DNA from: an uncultured Flavobacteriales bacterium
GTDB taxonomy: Bacteria > Bacteroidota > Bacteroidia > Flavobacteriales > BACL11
DNA: 64,000 nt
Direction of reading: 5' to 3'
Assembly: GCA_905181585.1 (NCBI GenBank)
Contig: CAJIYG010000001.1
Coordinates: 186,001-250,000 of the forward strand
Shown: piece after piece, positions 49,484-58,880 of the stretch
Layout of the letters: each line of letters starts with the position of its first letter
Numbering within the stretch: the stretch's first letter is position 1
The notes under the pieces: generated by a model
The model's input: only the letters and a program-made list of their open reading frames with translations
What the model was told of the DNA's origin: nothing
Databases searched by the model: none
Program-made: the position numbers and the translations under genes

Positions 49484-50719
49484 ATGATTTTCAGTAAAGA
49501 TAGCTGGAAAGAAATATTTGATACAATAAAAAAAAATAAGCTAAGGACTTTCCTTTCTGGATTTACTGTAGCCATTGGAATATTTATTTTTATTGTTCTT
49601 TTTGGTTTTGGAAACGGCCTACAAAATAGTTTTTCTCAGTTTTTTGTTGATGACAAAGTTAATACCATTAGAATCTACCCTAGTTCCACTACGCTTCCAT
49701 ATCGTGGCTATGAATCAGGAAGACGAATTGAATTTACAAACCAGGATTTAATTGAAATAAAAGAAAAATTTAACTCTGAAGTAGAAGATATAGTGGTTCG
49801 CAATACTTTCTACAACCAAATTAAATATAAAGATAAGTCTAATCAATACCAAGTGAGAGCAGTTTCGCCAGGGCACAAAGAGGCAGAAAACACTATTCTA
49901 ATGAGCGGAAGATATTTTCACGAGGGAGATATAGAAAATCGAAAAAAATATGCAGTTATTGGTAGACTGGTAGCCCAAGATCTATTTGAAGGCAAAGATC
50001 CAATTGGAGAATATATATTTGGAAGTGATCATAGCTGGAGAGTAATAGGCGTTTTTCAAGATGAAGGGGGTGATAGAGAAGAACGTATGCTCTATGTTCC
50101 ATACACAGCCATGCAGGAAATTCAAAAAAATAGTGATAAGATTAATCAAATGATTGTTATTTATAATTCAGAGATGACTTATGATGAATCCTTACTATTA
50201 GAAAAGGAATTAGAAGTATATTTAAAGAATAAAAAAACTATTTCCCCAGATGATAACAGAGGTGTATATATTAGTAATACGGGAGAAGATTTAGAAGATA
50301 GTAAAGACTTCGCATCTATTTTAAAAATTGTTGTAACATTTATAGGAATAGGAACACTTATTGCTGGAATAATTGGAATTAGCAACATAATGGTTTTTGT
50401 TGTTAAAGAAAGAACAAAAGAATTGGGAATTAGAAAGGCAATTGGAGCAACTCCAAATAGCATCATTCTAATGATCCTTCAAGAATCAATTTTTATAACA
50501 ACTATTTCTGGATATGCAGGCTTAATAACAGGAATAATAACACTTAAAATTATTGGTAATAATTTACAAGAAAAATATTTCATTTCTAATCCTTACATTA
50601 ACAGTGGAGATGCGTTATTTGCTACATTAATATTAATATTTTTCGGTGCACTTGCTGGCTATTTACCTGCTAGAAAAGCCGCTAATATTAAACCTATTAT
50701 TGCTTTAAGAGATAAATAA
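49484..50719 (+). CDS. MacB-type ABC permease (first)
   Basis: A 411-residue permease with one N-terminal helix (LSGFTVAIGIFIFIVLFGFG), a periplasmic MacB_PCD domain at about 40-270, and a C-terminal three-helix FtsX domain (about 280-405) with RTKELGIRKAIGATPN, the family's coupling segment. Two permease genes in tandem suggest a heterodimer. Substrate unknown. Confidence 0.9.
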   Translation: MIFSKDSWKEIFDTIKKNKLRTFLSGFTVAIGIFIFIVLFGFGNGLQNSFSQFFVDDKVNTIRIYPSSTTLPYRGYESGRRIEFTNQDLIEIKEKFNSEVEDIVVRNTFYNQIKYKDKSNQYQVRAVSPGHKEAENTILMSGRYFHEGDIENRKKYAVIGRLVAQDLFEGKDPIGEYIFGSDHSWRVIGVFQDEGGDREERMLYVPYTAMQEIQKNSDKINQMIVIYNSEMTYDESLLLEKELEVYLKNKKTISPDDNRGVYISNTGEDLEDSKDFASILKIVVTFIGIGTLIAGIIGISNIMVFVVKERTKELGIRKAIGATPNSIILMILQESIFITTISGYAGLITGIITLKIIGNNLQEKYFISNPYINSGDALFATLILIFFGALAGYLPARKAANIKPIIALRDK

Positions 50720-51991
50720 ATGAACTCAATATTTGACAGAGATACTTGGCAAGAAATATTTGGCTCAATTGGTCAAAATAAAGTCCGTACTATCATAACT
50801 GTAATTGGTGTTCTTTGGGGGATATTCCTTTATATAGTTCTATCTGGGATTGCTAAGGGAGTAGATAATGGTTTTGAAAATCAATTTGAAAGAATCTCAT
50901 CCAATAGCATGTTTGTTTGGGCTCAATACACTAGTATTCCATATGCAGGTTTTAAAACAGCACGCGGAATAGACTTACAATTAAATGATGTTGAGTCTCT
51001 AAGGAAAAATATTCCTGAAATTCAATATATAGCTCCGAGAATTCAAAAAGGAAACTTTGGTTCTGCAGCAGCAAGTGTGGTGAATGGTAAACGTTCAGGG
51101 TCCTTTGCAATTTATGGGGATTATCCAATTCTTTTAAAAATAAGATCAAAAGATATTTATGACGGTGGACGATTTATAAATGAATTAGATATAAAAGAAA
51201 GCAGGAAAGTCTGCGTAATTGGGGAGAGAACAAGAAAAGAGCTTTTTGAAGATAATATTAATCCCATAGGGGAATATATTAAAATTGAGAATATTTTTTT
51301 TAGAATCATCGGAATTCATAAATATGTAGATGAAGGCGGAGGTAGCTTTGATGATGATGGAGATATTCACGTTCCTTTCACATCATTTAAAAGAATTTTT
51401 AATTCTGGCGAAAGAGTTGGTTTTTTACTAATTGCAGGATTTGATGATGTTGATATATTAAAAGTTGAAGAAAAAGTGAAGACACAACTAAAGATAATAC
51501 ATAAGATTCACCCGGATGATGATCAAGCCCTAGGCTCTTTTAACTTAGGAGCATTATTTGATCGAATTCTTAGATTTGCAAGAGGAATGTCATTTCTCTC
51601 TTTAGTAATAGGCATTACCACAATTTTAGCTGGAGTTATTGGCATTGGAAATATTTTACTAATATCAGTAAAAGAAAGAACAAAAGAAATTGGAATTAGG
51701 AGAGCAATTGGGGCAAGCCCTAATCATATTAGAAAGCAGATAATTTTAGAATCTGTCTTCTTAACAATTATCGCAGGCATAATTGGTATAATAATTGGTG
51801 CATTTGTATTATATATAATAAACATTGCAACTGAAAACTTAGATAATGTTCCGTTAAAAAATGCAACTGTTCCAATCAAATTTATATTAGGGGCCTTATT
51901 TTTAATGATTGGCCTAGGGACAGTAATAGGATTTATACCTGCAGAAAAAGCAATAAGTATTAAACCAATAGAAGCATTAAGAGAAGAATAA
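50720..51991 (+). CDS. MacB-type ABC permease (second)
   Basis: A 423-residue paralogue of the preceding gene with the same layout: N-terminal helix, periplasmic MacB_PCD domain at about 40-290, and C-terminal FtsX helices around RTKEIGIRRAIGASPN. It starts directly after the first permease stop (no gap). The two N-termini are alike (DSWKEIFDTIKKNKLRT against DTWQEIFGSIGQNKVRT), indicating a duplication. Confidence 0.9.
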   Translation: MNSIFDRDTWQEIFGSIGQNKVRTIITVIGVLWGIFLYIVLSGIAKGVDNGFENQFERISSNSMFVWAQYTSIPYAGFKTARGIDLQLNDVESLRKNIPEIQYIAPRIQKGNFGSAAASVVNGKRSGSFAIYGDYPILLKIRSKDIYDGGRFINELDIKESRKVCVIGERTRKELFEDNINPIGEYIKIENIFFRIIGIHKYVDEGGGSFDDDGDIHVPFTSFKRIFNSGERVGFLLIAGFDDVDILKVEEKVKTQLKIIHKIHPDDDQALGSFNLGALFDRILRFARGMSFLSLVIGITTILAGVIGIGNILLISVKERTKEIGIRRAIGASPNHIRKQIILESVFLTIIAGIIGIIIGAFVLYIINIATENLDNVPLKNATVPIKFILGALFLMIGLGTVIGFIPAEKAISIKPIEALREE

Positions 51992-52006
51992 ATTAAAAAC
52001 ACTAAA

Positions 52007-53134
52007 ATGAAAAACTTAAAAAAAATAGGAATTATATTATTAATTATTGGAGCTATACTAGCTACCATGTTTTTTATAACTTCTAATAATAAAGCTTTGA
52101 TTCCTTTTGAAACTACTCAAATGATTAAAGCAACAATAGAAAATAAAATTGTAGCAACTGGAAAGGTAATTCCAGAGGATGAAGTTGAAATCAAACCACA
52201 AATTGCAGGAATAATTGATGATATTTTGGTCAAAGAAGGAGATAAAGTAAAAGCGGGTGACTTACTGGTAAAAATTAAGGTTGTTCCTAACGAACAAACT
52301 CTAAATAGTGCTGAGGGAAGAGTAAAAAACTCTAAAATAGTATTAAATAATTCTGAAAAAGAATTCCAAAGAAGTAAAACTCTATATACAAAAGGTATTA
52401 TTTCCGAACAAGAATATAATAATGTTGAACTACAGTATTCACAAGCTCTACAAAGTTTAGAAAATGCAGAAAGTGATTTACAAATTATTAAACTAGGATC
52501 ATCTGATGGGTCAAGTGTTACCAACACAAATGTTCGAGCAACTGTAACTGGAACCATATTAGAGATACCGGTTAAAAAAGGAGACCAAGTAATTCAAGCA
52601 AATACATTTAATCCAGGCACAACGATTGCAACAATTGCAGACTTAAATATTATGATTTTTGAAGGGAAAATTGATGAAGGGGAAGTTAGCAAATTAAAAA
52701 AAGATATGAATATGCTTATTAGTTTAGCAGCAATTGAAGAAAAAAAATATCCTGCAAAATTAAGATTTATTGCCCCAAAAGGGATTGAGGAAGGTGGAGC
52801 TGTTCAGTTTAAAATTGAAGCAACTGTCTCATTAGATGATGAATATTTTGTTAGAGCAGGCTATAGTGCAAATGCCTCTATAATTACAGCACAAAGAAAA
52901 AACGTAGATGCACTAAACGAAGCTGTAATTCAATATGATATCGAAACAAAAGAACCATTTATTGAGATTGAAGTAAGTGAGCAAAATTTTGAAAGAAGAG
53001 CAATTGTTTTAGGTCTTGCAGATGGAATAAACGTAGAAATTATTTCAGGACTTAAAAAAGATGAAAAAGTTAAGGTCTGGAGTTTAACACAGCCAAATAA
53101 AAAAGAGGGTAACAAATGGGGCAAGTCAAAATAA
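52007..53134 (+). CDS. HlyD/MacA-type periplasmic adaptor protein
   Basis: A 375-residue membrane fusion protein. One N-terminal anchor helix (IGIILLIIGAILATMFFI), a biotinyl-lipoyl-like segment (EDEVEIKPQIAGIIDDILVKEGDKVKAG... split by a helical hairpin at about 105-165), and a barrel domain before a Lys-rich tail. It bridges the permease pair and the TolC-like protein encoded 24 bp downstream. Confidence 0.92.
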   Translation: MKNLKKIGIILLIIGAILATMFFITSNNKALIPFETTQMIKATIENKIVATGKVIPEDEVEIKPQIAGIIDDILVKEGDKVKAGDLLVKIKVVPNEQTLNSAEGRVKNSKIVLNNSEKEFQRSKTLYTKGIISEQEYNNVELQYSQALQSLENAESDLQIIKLGSSDGSSVTNTNVRATVTGTILEIPVKKGDQVIQANTFNPGTTIATIADLNIMIFEGKIDEGEVSKLKKDMNMLISLAAIEEKKYPAKLRFIAPKGIEEGGAVQFKIEATVSLDDEYFVRAGYSANASIITAQRKNVDALNEAVIQYDIETKEPFIEIEVSEQNFERRAIVLGLADGINVEIISGLKKDEKVKVWSLTQPNKKEGNKWGKSK

Positions 53135-53157
53135 CACAGGTAAAAAAAAGATAAAAA

Positions 53158-54486
53158 ATGAAAAAAATATTAAAATCACTCAGCATTATTGGTCTTATCT
53201 TTTTCTATTCAATAAACTTAAGCGCCCAAGAAAAATGGACGCTTAAAGATTGTGTTGAAAGAGCAATTGAAAAGAACATTTCAATTAAGAACTCCAGACT
53301 TGATCTTATAAATGTTCAAGAGGATAAAAAAACTGCAATAGGAAACTTTTTACCTAGCTTAAATTATAGTGGAAATCACACTTGGAACACAGGCTTAACA
53401 CAAAACATAACAAATGGTTTATTAGAAAATAAAACAAATCAATTTTCCTCTGTAAATATGAGTGTTGGGTTAGACATATTTAATGGTCTAGCAAATATTA
53501 GAAGATTACATAGAGCTAATCTAAATATCCTTGCTAAGAAATATCAATTAGAAGATATGAAAGAAGATATTTCGCTTCTAGTAGCAAATTCTTATCTTCA
53601 AATACTTTTCAATAAAGAACAATTAAATATTCAAAAATTACAACTAAAAGTTTCTCAAGAAGAATTTATTATTGCGAAGGAAAAATATAATAATGGAGTT
53701 ATTCCAAAGGGAGATCTTTATGAAATAGAGGCGAAGCTTGCCAAAGCGGAACAAAACCTAGTTGTGTCAGAAAATAGCTATAGAATGTCAAAAATATCTC
53801 TTAGTCAATTATTACTTTTTAAAGATGTTGAAAAATTTGAAATTGCTGATGAGGAGTATATTATACCCGAATCAGAAATTATTCTAAAAAATGTTAGCGA
53901 AATTTATAAAGTTGCTTTAAGAAATAGAAATGACATTAAACTTGCAAAGACAAACCTTGAAATTGCCAAAAAAGATGAAACTATTTCTAAATCAAATTTA
54001 CTTCCCTCTATTGGAAGTTTTTATTCTTTTAGCTCAAGAGTAATGGTAGATGCGCCAACTTCATTTCAAGAACAATATGATTTAAATAGCGGAAAGAGTT
54101 TTGGGCTCCAAATAAATATACCAATACTTAATGGGTATGCTACAAGAGCTGGAATCAAAAAATCTAAAATTAATGTGTTAAGAAATAAAAATATTTTAGA
54201 GCAAAGTAAGCTGGATTTAGAAAATACTGTAAATCAATCGTTAAATGATGCAAGAGGAGCGTTAAAAGCTTATGAGGCAGCTAAAAAAACAAATTTAGCA
54301 AGTAAGACATCATATAATTATGCTAAGGAAAGATTTGAAAATGGAGCAATGAACACAATTAACTTTTTACAGGCTCAGCAAAGATTTGAAAGTTCACAAT
54401 CAGAACTTATTAGAGCCAAGTACGATTATATTTTTAAAATCAAAGTTCTTGAATTTTACTTTGGAATTCCAAATTTATATCTTTAA
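53158..54486 (+). CDS. TolC-family outer membrane efflux protein
   Basis: A 442-residue TolC-like protein: signal peptide ending LSAQ, then two internal repeats of long helices (about 25-215 and 230-430) with typical WTLKDCVERAIEKNISIKNSRL and RNRNDIKLAKTNLEIAKKDE starts. It supplies the outer-membrane tunnel of the tripartite efflux system encoded upstream. Confidence 0.92.
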   Translation: MKKILKSLSIIGLIFFYSINLSAQEKWTLKDCVERAIEKNISIKNSRLDLINVQEDKKTAIGNFLPSLNYSGNHTWNTGLTQNITNGLLENKTNQFSSVNMSVGLDIFNGLANIRRLHRANLNILAKKYQLEDMKEDISLLVANSYLQILFNKEQLNIQKLQLKVSQEEFIIAKEKYNNGVIPKGDLYEIEAKLAKAEQNLVVSENSYRMSKISLSQLLLFKDVEKFEIADEEYIIPESEIILKNVSEIYKVALRNRNDIKLAKTNLEIAKKDETISKSNLLPSIGSFYSFSSRVMVDAPTSFQEQYDLNSGKSFGLQINIPILNGYATRAGIKKSKINVLRNKNILEQSKLDLENTVNQSLNDARGALKAYEAAKKTNLASKTSYNYAKERFENGAMNTINFLQAQQRFESSQSELIRAKYDYIFKIKVLEFYFGIPNLYL

Positions 54487-54489
54487 TAC

Positions 54490-54927
54490 ATGGGAATTCA
54501 TGTTGTTGATGTTAAGAATATAAGACCACTTAGAAATTTAGTCTTACGCCCAAACCTCCCAATTGAAACAACTTTTTATGATTTAGACTTTCATAAAGAA
54601 ACAATCCATCTTGGATTTATAAAAAACAATCAGATAGTGTCAATTGGAACTTTTTATCCGCAAAATGATATTGAATTAAAGTCTAAAAACGGATTTAGGC
54701 TAAGGGGCATGGCAACACACCCTGATTTTAGAAGGAACTCTTATGCTTCAAAATTAATGCTAGAATCTTTTAGATTATTACAAAATAAAAAATGTGATAT
54801 TATTTGGTGTAATGCAAGATTAATAGCAATAGATTTTTACCGATTATTAGGATTTACAACAATTGGAAATGAATTTAATATTAAAGATATTGGTCCCCAC
54901 TATAAAATGTTTAAAAAATTCAACTAG
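54490..54927 (+). CDS. GNAT-family N-acetyltransferase
   Basis: A 145-residue acetyltransferase-fold protein. The acetyl-CoA site is in LRGMATHPDFRRNSYASKLM, a slightly degenerate R/QxxGxG/A loop, and the last strands match GNAT (IDFYRLLGFTTIGNEF). It starts 3 bp after the tolC-like stop, so it may be cotranscribed with the efflux operon. Substrate unknown. Its stop is 4 bp from convergent purT. Confidence 0.85.
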   Translation: MGIHVVDVKNIRPLRNLVLRPNLPIETTFYDLDFHKETIHLGFIKNNQIVSIGTFYPQNDIELKSKNGFRLRGMATHPDFRRNSYASKLMLESFRLLQNKKCDIIWCNARLIAIDFYRLLGFTTIGNEFNIKDIGPHYKMFKKFN

Positions 54928-54931
54928 TTTT

Positions 54932-56092
54932 TTAATCTATTTTAATTTCTCTTGCTACACTTTTAGCTTTCTCGACTAATACCTCAACAGACTCATCTCC
55001 ATAAGCTAAAGCAACAGCCATTCTTCTATAAAGCCGTGTACTTGGTTTGCTAAATATCTTGAAATCAGTTTTAGTTATTTCAGACACTTTATCTAATCCA
55101 CTAAAAATAGGCCAATTATTATTTTCCTTGCTTGCAAGAATAACAGCTGATGCACCATTTTTTAATAAATTTATTTCTTTTACAGGAATACCAAGAATAG
55201 CTCTTGCGTGTAATTCAAATTCATTATAATTTTGAGTATTAGCTAAAGTTACCATGCCTGTATCATGAGGTCTTGGAGAAAGTTCTGAAAAGTATACTCC
55301 GTCTTTAGCAATAAAAAACTCAACTCCCCAAATACCAGAACCTCCTAATGAATTTGTAACTTTTTTAGCCATATTTTGAGCTTCAAGCAATAAGACAGCA
55401 TTCATATTTATAGGTTGCCAACTCTCTTGATAATCTCCTCTTTCCTGTCTATGACCAATAGGAGGGCAAAATAATGTTTGAGTATTATTTTGTGTTAATG
55501 TAAGTAAGGTAATCTCGTAATCAAATGAGACAAACTCTTCGACAATAACTTCTCTTAGGTCGCCTCTAGAACCTTCTATAGCATAGTTCCAAGCACTTTC
55601 AACATCATCTAAACTTTTTATAATAGACTGTCCTTTTCCTGAGCTAGACATAAGTGGTTTTACTACACAAGGCATACCACAAAACACTACTCCATCTGCT
55701 AGTTCATTAAAAGATTTTGCATACTTATATTTTGCTGTTCGAATAGATAAATCTTTGGATGCTAAATCTCTAATTGCTTTTCTATTCATTGTGAAATTTG
55801 CAGCCTTGGCAGAAGGAATAACATGATAACCTTGCTCCTCATATTTATATAAATTCTCTGTTCTGATACTTTCAACCTCAGGAACTATTATGTCAGGCTT
55901 ATGACGATCTACAATCCTGTCAAGATCTGTACCATCTAGCATATTAATAACCTCAAACTCATGAGCAACTTGCATAGCTGGTGCATTTTCATATGAGTCA
56001 ACAGCTATTATATATTGTCCTAATCTTTGAAGTGCAATTACTAGCTCTTTCCCCAACTCTCCAGAGCCTAACAACATTATTTTTTTTCTCAT
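54932..56092 (-). CDS. purT: formate-dependent phosphoribosylglycinamide formyltransferase
   Basis: PurT uses ATP and formate to formylate GAR in purine synthesis. The 386-residue ATP-grasp protein has [50 protein letters not shown] and [21 protein letters not shown], all family hallmarks. Confidence 0.95.
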   Translation of the reverse strand: MRKKIMLLGSGELGKELVIALQRLGQYIIAVDSYENAPAMQVAHEFEVINMLDGTDLDRIVDRHKPDIIVPEVESIRTENLYKYEEQGYHVIPSAKAANFTMNRKAIRDLASKDLSIRTAKYKYAKSFNELADGVVFCGMPCVVKPLMSSSGKGQSIIKSLDDVESAWNYAIEGSRGDLREVIVEEFVSFDYEITLLTLTQNNTQTLFCPPIGHRQERGDYQESWQPINMNAVLLLEAQNMAKKVTNSLGGSGIWGVEFFIAKDGVYFSELSPRPHDTGMVTLANTQNYNEFELHARAILGIPVKEINLLKNGASAVILASKENNNWPIFSGLDKVSEITKTDFKIFSKPSTRLYRRMAVALAYGDESVEVLVEKAKSVAREIKID

Positions 56093-56142
56093 TTTTAAAT
56101 TATCTTAAATGTTCTTCAAATATAAATACATATCTTTATAAA

Positions 56143-56481
56143 ATGAAAAATAAACATTCACTTTTAATACTATTAATCTTTTTTTCTCTACAATCTTTTA
56201 CTATTAAAGATAAAGCCATAAAAAGCTCTTTTACTGTATCTGGAGAATGTATGATGTGCAAGAAAAAAATCGAGTCAACTGCTATCAACATTGAAGGGGT
56301 TAAATCTGCGACTTGGAATGTTCAAAAGCAAAGTTTAAAAGTTAAATTCTTTTCTGAAAAAACAACACTTGAAGAGATTCAAAAATCAATTGCCGAAATT
56401 GGATATGACACTGAACTATTTAAAGCAACAGATGAAGCATACAATAATCTGCATTACTGTTGTAAATACGAAAGAAAATAA
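56143..56481 (+). CDS. secreted heavy-metal-associated (HMA) domain protein
   Basis: A 112-residue protein: N-terminal signal/anchor (LLILLIFFSLQSF), an HMA ferredoxin-like fold (about 27-95) with the CxxC pair C36/C39 in GECMMCKKKIE, and a C-terminal CC pair (C106, C107). HMA domains bind copper, zinc or cadmium, and its secretion suggests a periplasmic metal role. It starts a cysteine-rich three-gene unit. The start at 56143 follows purT's divergent start by 50 bp. Confidence 0.85.
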   Translation: MKNKHSLLILLIFFSLQSFTIKDKAIKSSFTVSGECMMCKKKIESTAINIEGVKSATWNVQKQSLKVKFFSEKTTLEEIQKSIAEIGYDTELFKATDEAYNNLHYCCKYERK

Positions 56482-56491
56482 AAGATAAAAA

Positions 56492-57286
56492 ATGAAAAAA
56501 ATATTTTTAACAATTTTAATTATTTCATCAACTTATAATTTAATGCATGGTCAAACTTATGCAACAAATTTTGTAGAAGACGACTGCAATGGATTGACAC
56601 ATGATTTATTTGATGAATTAGATAATGGTAATGTTATTGTAATTTCATGGGTAATGCCCTGTGGACCTTGTGCGACATACTCATTCCCTGCTTATGATGC
56701 AGTACAGTCATTTAGCACAAGTCATCCTGGGAAAGTTCATTTTTATATTGCTGATGATTATGCAAATAGCCCTTGTGGCCTGCTAAATAATTTTGCAAAT
56801 AACTATAGCATGAGTAACTCTTTAATTTTCACATCTCCAAATATTACTATGAGTGACTATGGTGTAGATGGAATGCCTAAAGTTGTGGTTCTAGCGGGTA
56901 ATGATCATTTGGTTTATTTAAATAAGAATGATGATAAAATTAATTATTCAGATGTACATGGAGCAATCTCTAATGCTTTAGCAGATGGACTTTCCAGCTT
57001 TAACGATTCAAAAGCAAATACTTTTGAAATTTCTAAGCTTAAAGCTTTCCCCTCACCTGCTTCTAATAATATAACTCTATCATACGATTTAAAAAAACAA
57101 GATATTATTAGTATTCATTTAGTTGATATTTTAGGCAAAAAAACAATTATAATGAAGGATCAAATCCAGAACGCAGGAATTAATTCAGTTGATATTAATA
57201 CTGATAAATATTCAAATGGAAATTACTATTTTAAAATTATTTCTAAGGACAGTCATAAAATAATTAATTTTATTATTGAAAAATAA
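56492..57286 (+). CDS. thioredoxin-like CGPC protein with T9SS sorting domain
   Basis: A 264-residue protein: signal peptide ending MHGQ, a thioredoxin-like domain (about 25-170) with C57-G-P-C60 in VMPCGPCATYSF and the cis-Pro region YGVDGMPKVVVL, and a T9SS C-terminal domain from about 180 (LKAFPSPASNNITLSYDL). A second CG pair occurs in SPCGLLNNF. It may be an extracellular disulfide or redox protein. It lies 10 bp after the HMA gene and 6 bp before the barrel gene. Confidence 0.82.
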   Translation: MKKIFLTILIISSTYNLMHGQTYATNFVEDDCNGLTHDLFDELDNGNVIVISWVMPCGPCATYSFPAYDAVQSFSTSHPGKVHFYIADDYANSPCGLLNNFANNYSMSNSLIFTSPNITMSDYGVDGMPKVVVLAGNDHLVYLNKNDDKINYSDVHGAISNALADGLSSFNDSKANTFEISKLKAFPSPASNNITLSYDLKKQDIISIHLVDILGKKTIIMKDQIQNAGINSVDINTDKYSNGNYYFKIISKDSHKIINFIIEK

Positions 57287-57292
57287 ATATAA

Positions 57293-58267
57293 TTGATACG
57301 AACTATAACTCTTGTATTGATTTTATGTTTTTATAGTATTAATATTAGTGCACAAGGTTGCTGCTCAGGAAGCTCTGGAAACCCTATAGCAGGTGGAGTT
57401 TCGACTGGAGTTTTACAAAAAAAACAACTAGAATTTTCAGCTAACTATCAATACACCTTTTCAGATAAATTCTTTAGCGGAACTAGTAATACAATTAATC
57501 TTTTTGAGAGCCTAAATAGTGATTACTTATTTCTCAAAACCGAATATGGTTTAGATAAAAAAATTACACTATCAATTTCTGCAGGATATTACTTGAATAA
57601 AGCTCAAGTAGGAGGAATGAAACCAACACAAAGTAGTGGACTAGCTGACATTATAATTTTCCCAAGAATAAATGTATTAAATAAAGACATGCCTTTTAAT
57701 AGAACTGAAATTACTTTGGGTTTAGGATTAAAAGCACCTCTTGGCTCTCACAAAGATTCAAGCTTAATAATTCCATCAATAAATTATTGGGAAATTAACC
57801 CGCCCATATCTCAGCTTTCCTCTGGGGCATATGACCTATTATTATACTCATTTTTTTTTAGAGAATTTAAATTGCAAAATTTAAAAATATTCTCTAGTAT
57901 TTTTCATATAAACAAAGGCTATAACTCCTTAGATCAAAAAATGGGGAACTATTCTAGTATTGCACTTTTTGTAAGTAAAATATTAAAAAATAATATAGGA
58001 TCTACGCTACAAATTAAAGCTGAAGAGATTAGAAAAATGGATGCAGGAAATGTATGGAATAGTGATGACTTAGAGGATTCATCTGGAAGTAAAAAAATAT
58101 TTATGATTCCTCAGTTAAGCTATTCTTTGAACAATTTTAGCTTCTTCTGTTCTTATGAAATACCTTTATATCAAAATATTTATGGAACTCAAATAGGCTC
58201 AAAAGAAAAGATAACATTTGGATTAAGCTATAGGCTTTTGTCAAAACAGGAAATTAGTTTAGATTAA
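57293..58267 (+). CDS. outer-membrane beta-barrel-like protein, Cys-rich mature N-terminus
   Basis: A 324-residue protein with a TTG start (no usable ATG is seen), a signal peptide (hydrophobic 4-18, ending ISAQ), then GCCSGSSGNPIAGGVSTG and many amphipathic strands (LEFSANYQYTF, LGLGLKAPLG, ITFGLSYRLL) consistent with a barrel. The function is not recognised. The paired Cys at the mature N-terminus and the position after the HMA and thioredoxin-like genes suggest metal handling, by context only. Confidence 0.65.
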   Translation: MIRTITLVLILCFYSINISAQGCCSGSSGNPIAGGVSTGVLQKKQLEFSANYQYTFSDKFFSGTSNTINLFESLNSDYLFLKTEYGLDKKITLSISAGYYLNKAQVGGMKPTQSSGLADIIIFPRINVLNKDMPFNRTEITLGLGLKAPLGSHKDSSLIIPSINYWEINPPISQLSSGAYDLLLYSFFFREFKLQNLKIFSSIFHINKGYNSLDQKMGNYSSIALFVSKILKNNIGSTLQIKAEEIRKMDAGNVWNSDDLEDSSGSKKIFMIPQLSYSLNNFSFFCSYEIPLYQNIYGTQIGSKEKITFGLSYRLLSKQEISLD

Positions 58268-58291
58268 TCCTTTAATTAAAACTAAACCAAA

Positions 58292-58879
58292 TTAACTATT
58301 TTTTAAAAACATCTTGGCAATATACTTTCCTAGAATGTCAAATTCTAAATTTACAGAATCACCGGATTTTATATATTGTAAATTAGTATTTTCCCATGTA
58401 TAAGGAATAATAGCAACTGAAAAAGATGAATCTTGTGAATTAAAAACGGTAAGACTAATTCCGTTAATACATATTGAGCCTTTCTCTACAGTCATATTAT
58501 TTGATAATTCATGAGTAAAGTTTATGACAAAAGAGCCATCCATTTCCTCAACGGAAGTACAGGTTCCTATCTGATCTACATGTCCTTGAACAATATGACC
58601 ATCAAGTCTAGAATTTACGAGCATACTTCTTTCAATATTTACATAATCTCCTTCAACTAAAAGACCAATATTGGACTTTAGTAATGTTTCATTAACAGCA
58701 GTTACTTTGTATGTATTCTTTACGACTTCTTCAATTGTGAGACAAACTCCATTATGCGAAACACTTTGATCAACCTTAAATTCATTAGCAAAATCTGATT
58801 CAAATACCAACTCTTTATTACTGCCAATAGTTGTAACTTTCTTTAATATTGATTGTCCTTCTATTATTCCTGTAAACAT
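58292..58879 (-). CDS. ribE: riboflavin synthase alpha chain
   Basis: RibE dismutates two lumazine molecules to riboflavin. Two similar halves are visible (MFTGIIEGQSILKK at the start and GHIVQGHVDQIGTCTSVEE in the middle), as in all riboflavin synthases, with SVSHNGVCLTIEEV and GSICINGISLTV as the paired substrate motifs. Length 195 is normal. It starts 1 bp after the MqnC stop. Confidence 0.96.
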   Translation of the reverse strand: MFTGIIEGQSILKKVTTIGSNKELVFESDFANEFKVDQSVSHNGVCLTIEEVVKNTYKVTAVNETLLKSNIGLLVEGDYVNIERSMLVNSRLDGHIVQGHVDQIGTCTSVEEMDGSFVINFTHELSNNMTVEKGSICINGISLTVFNSQDSSFSVAIIPYTWENTNLQYIKSGDSVNLEFDILGKYIAKMFLKNS

Positions 58880-58880
58880 T

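Noticed and set aside
57293..57360. Lipoprotein signal in the GCC barrel protein
   Set aside because: AQG-C lacks a proper Leu/Val at -3, and the barrel-like body fits signal peptidase I export.
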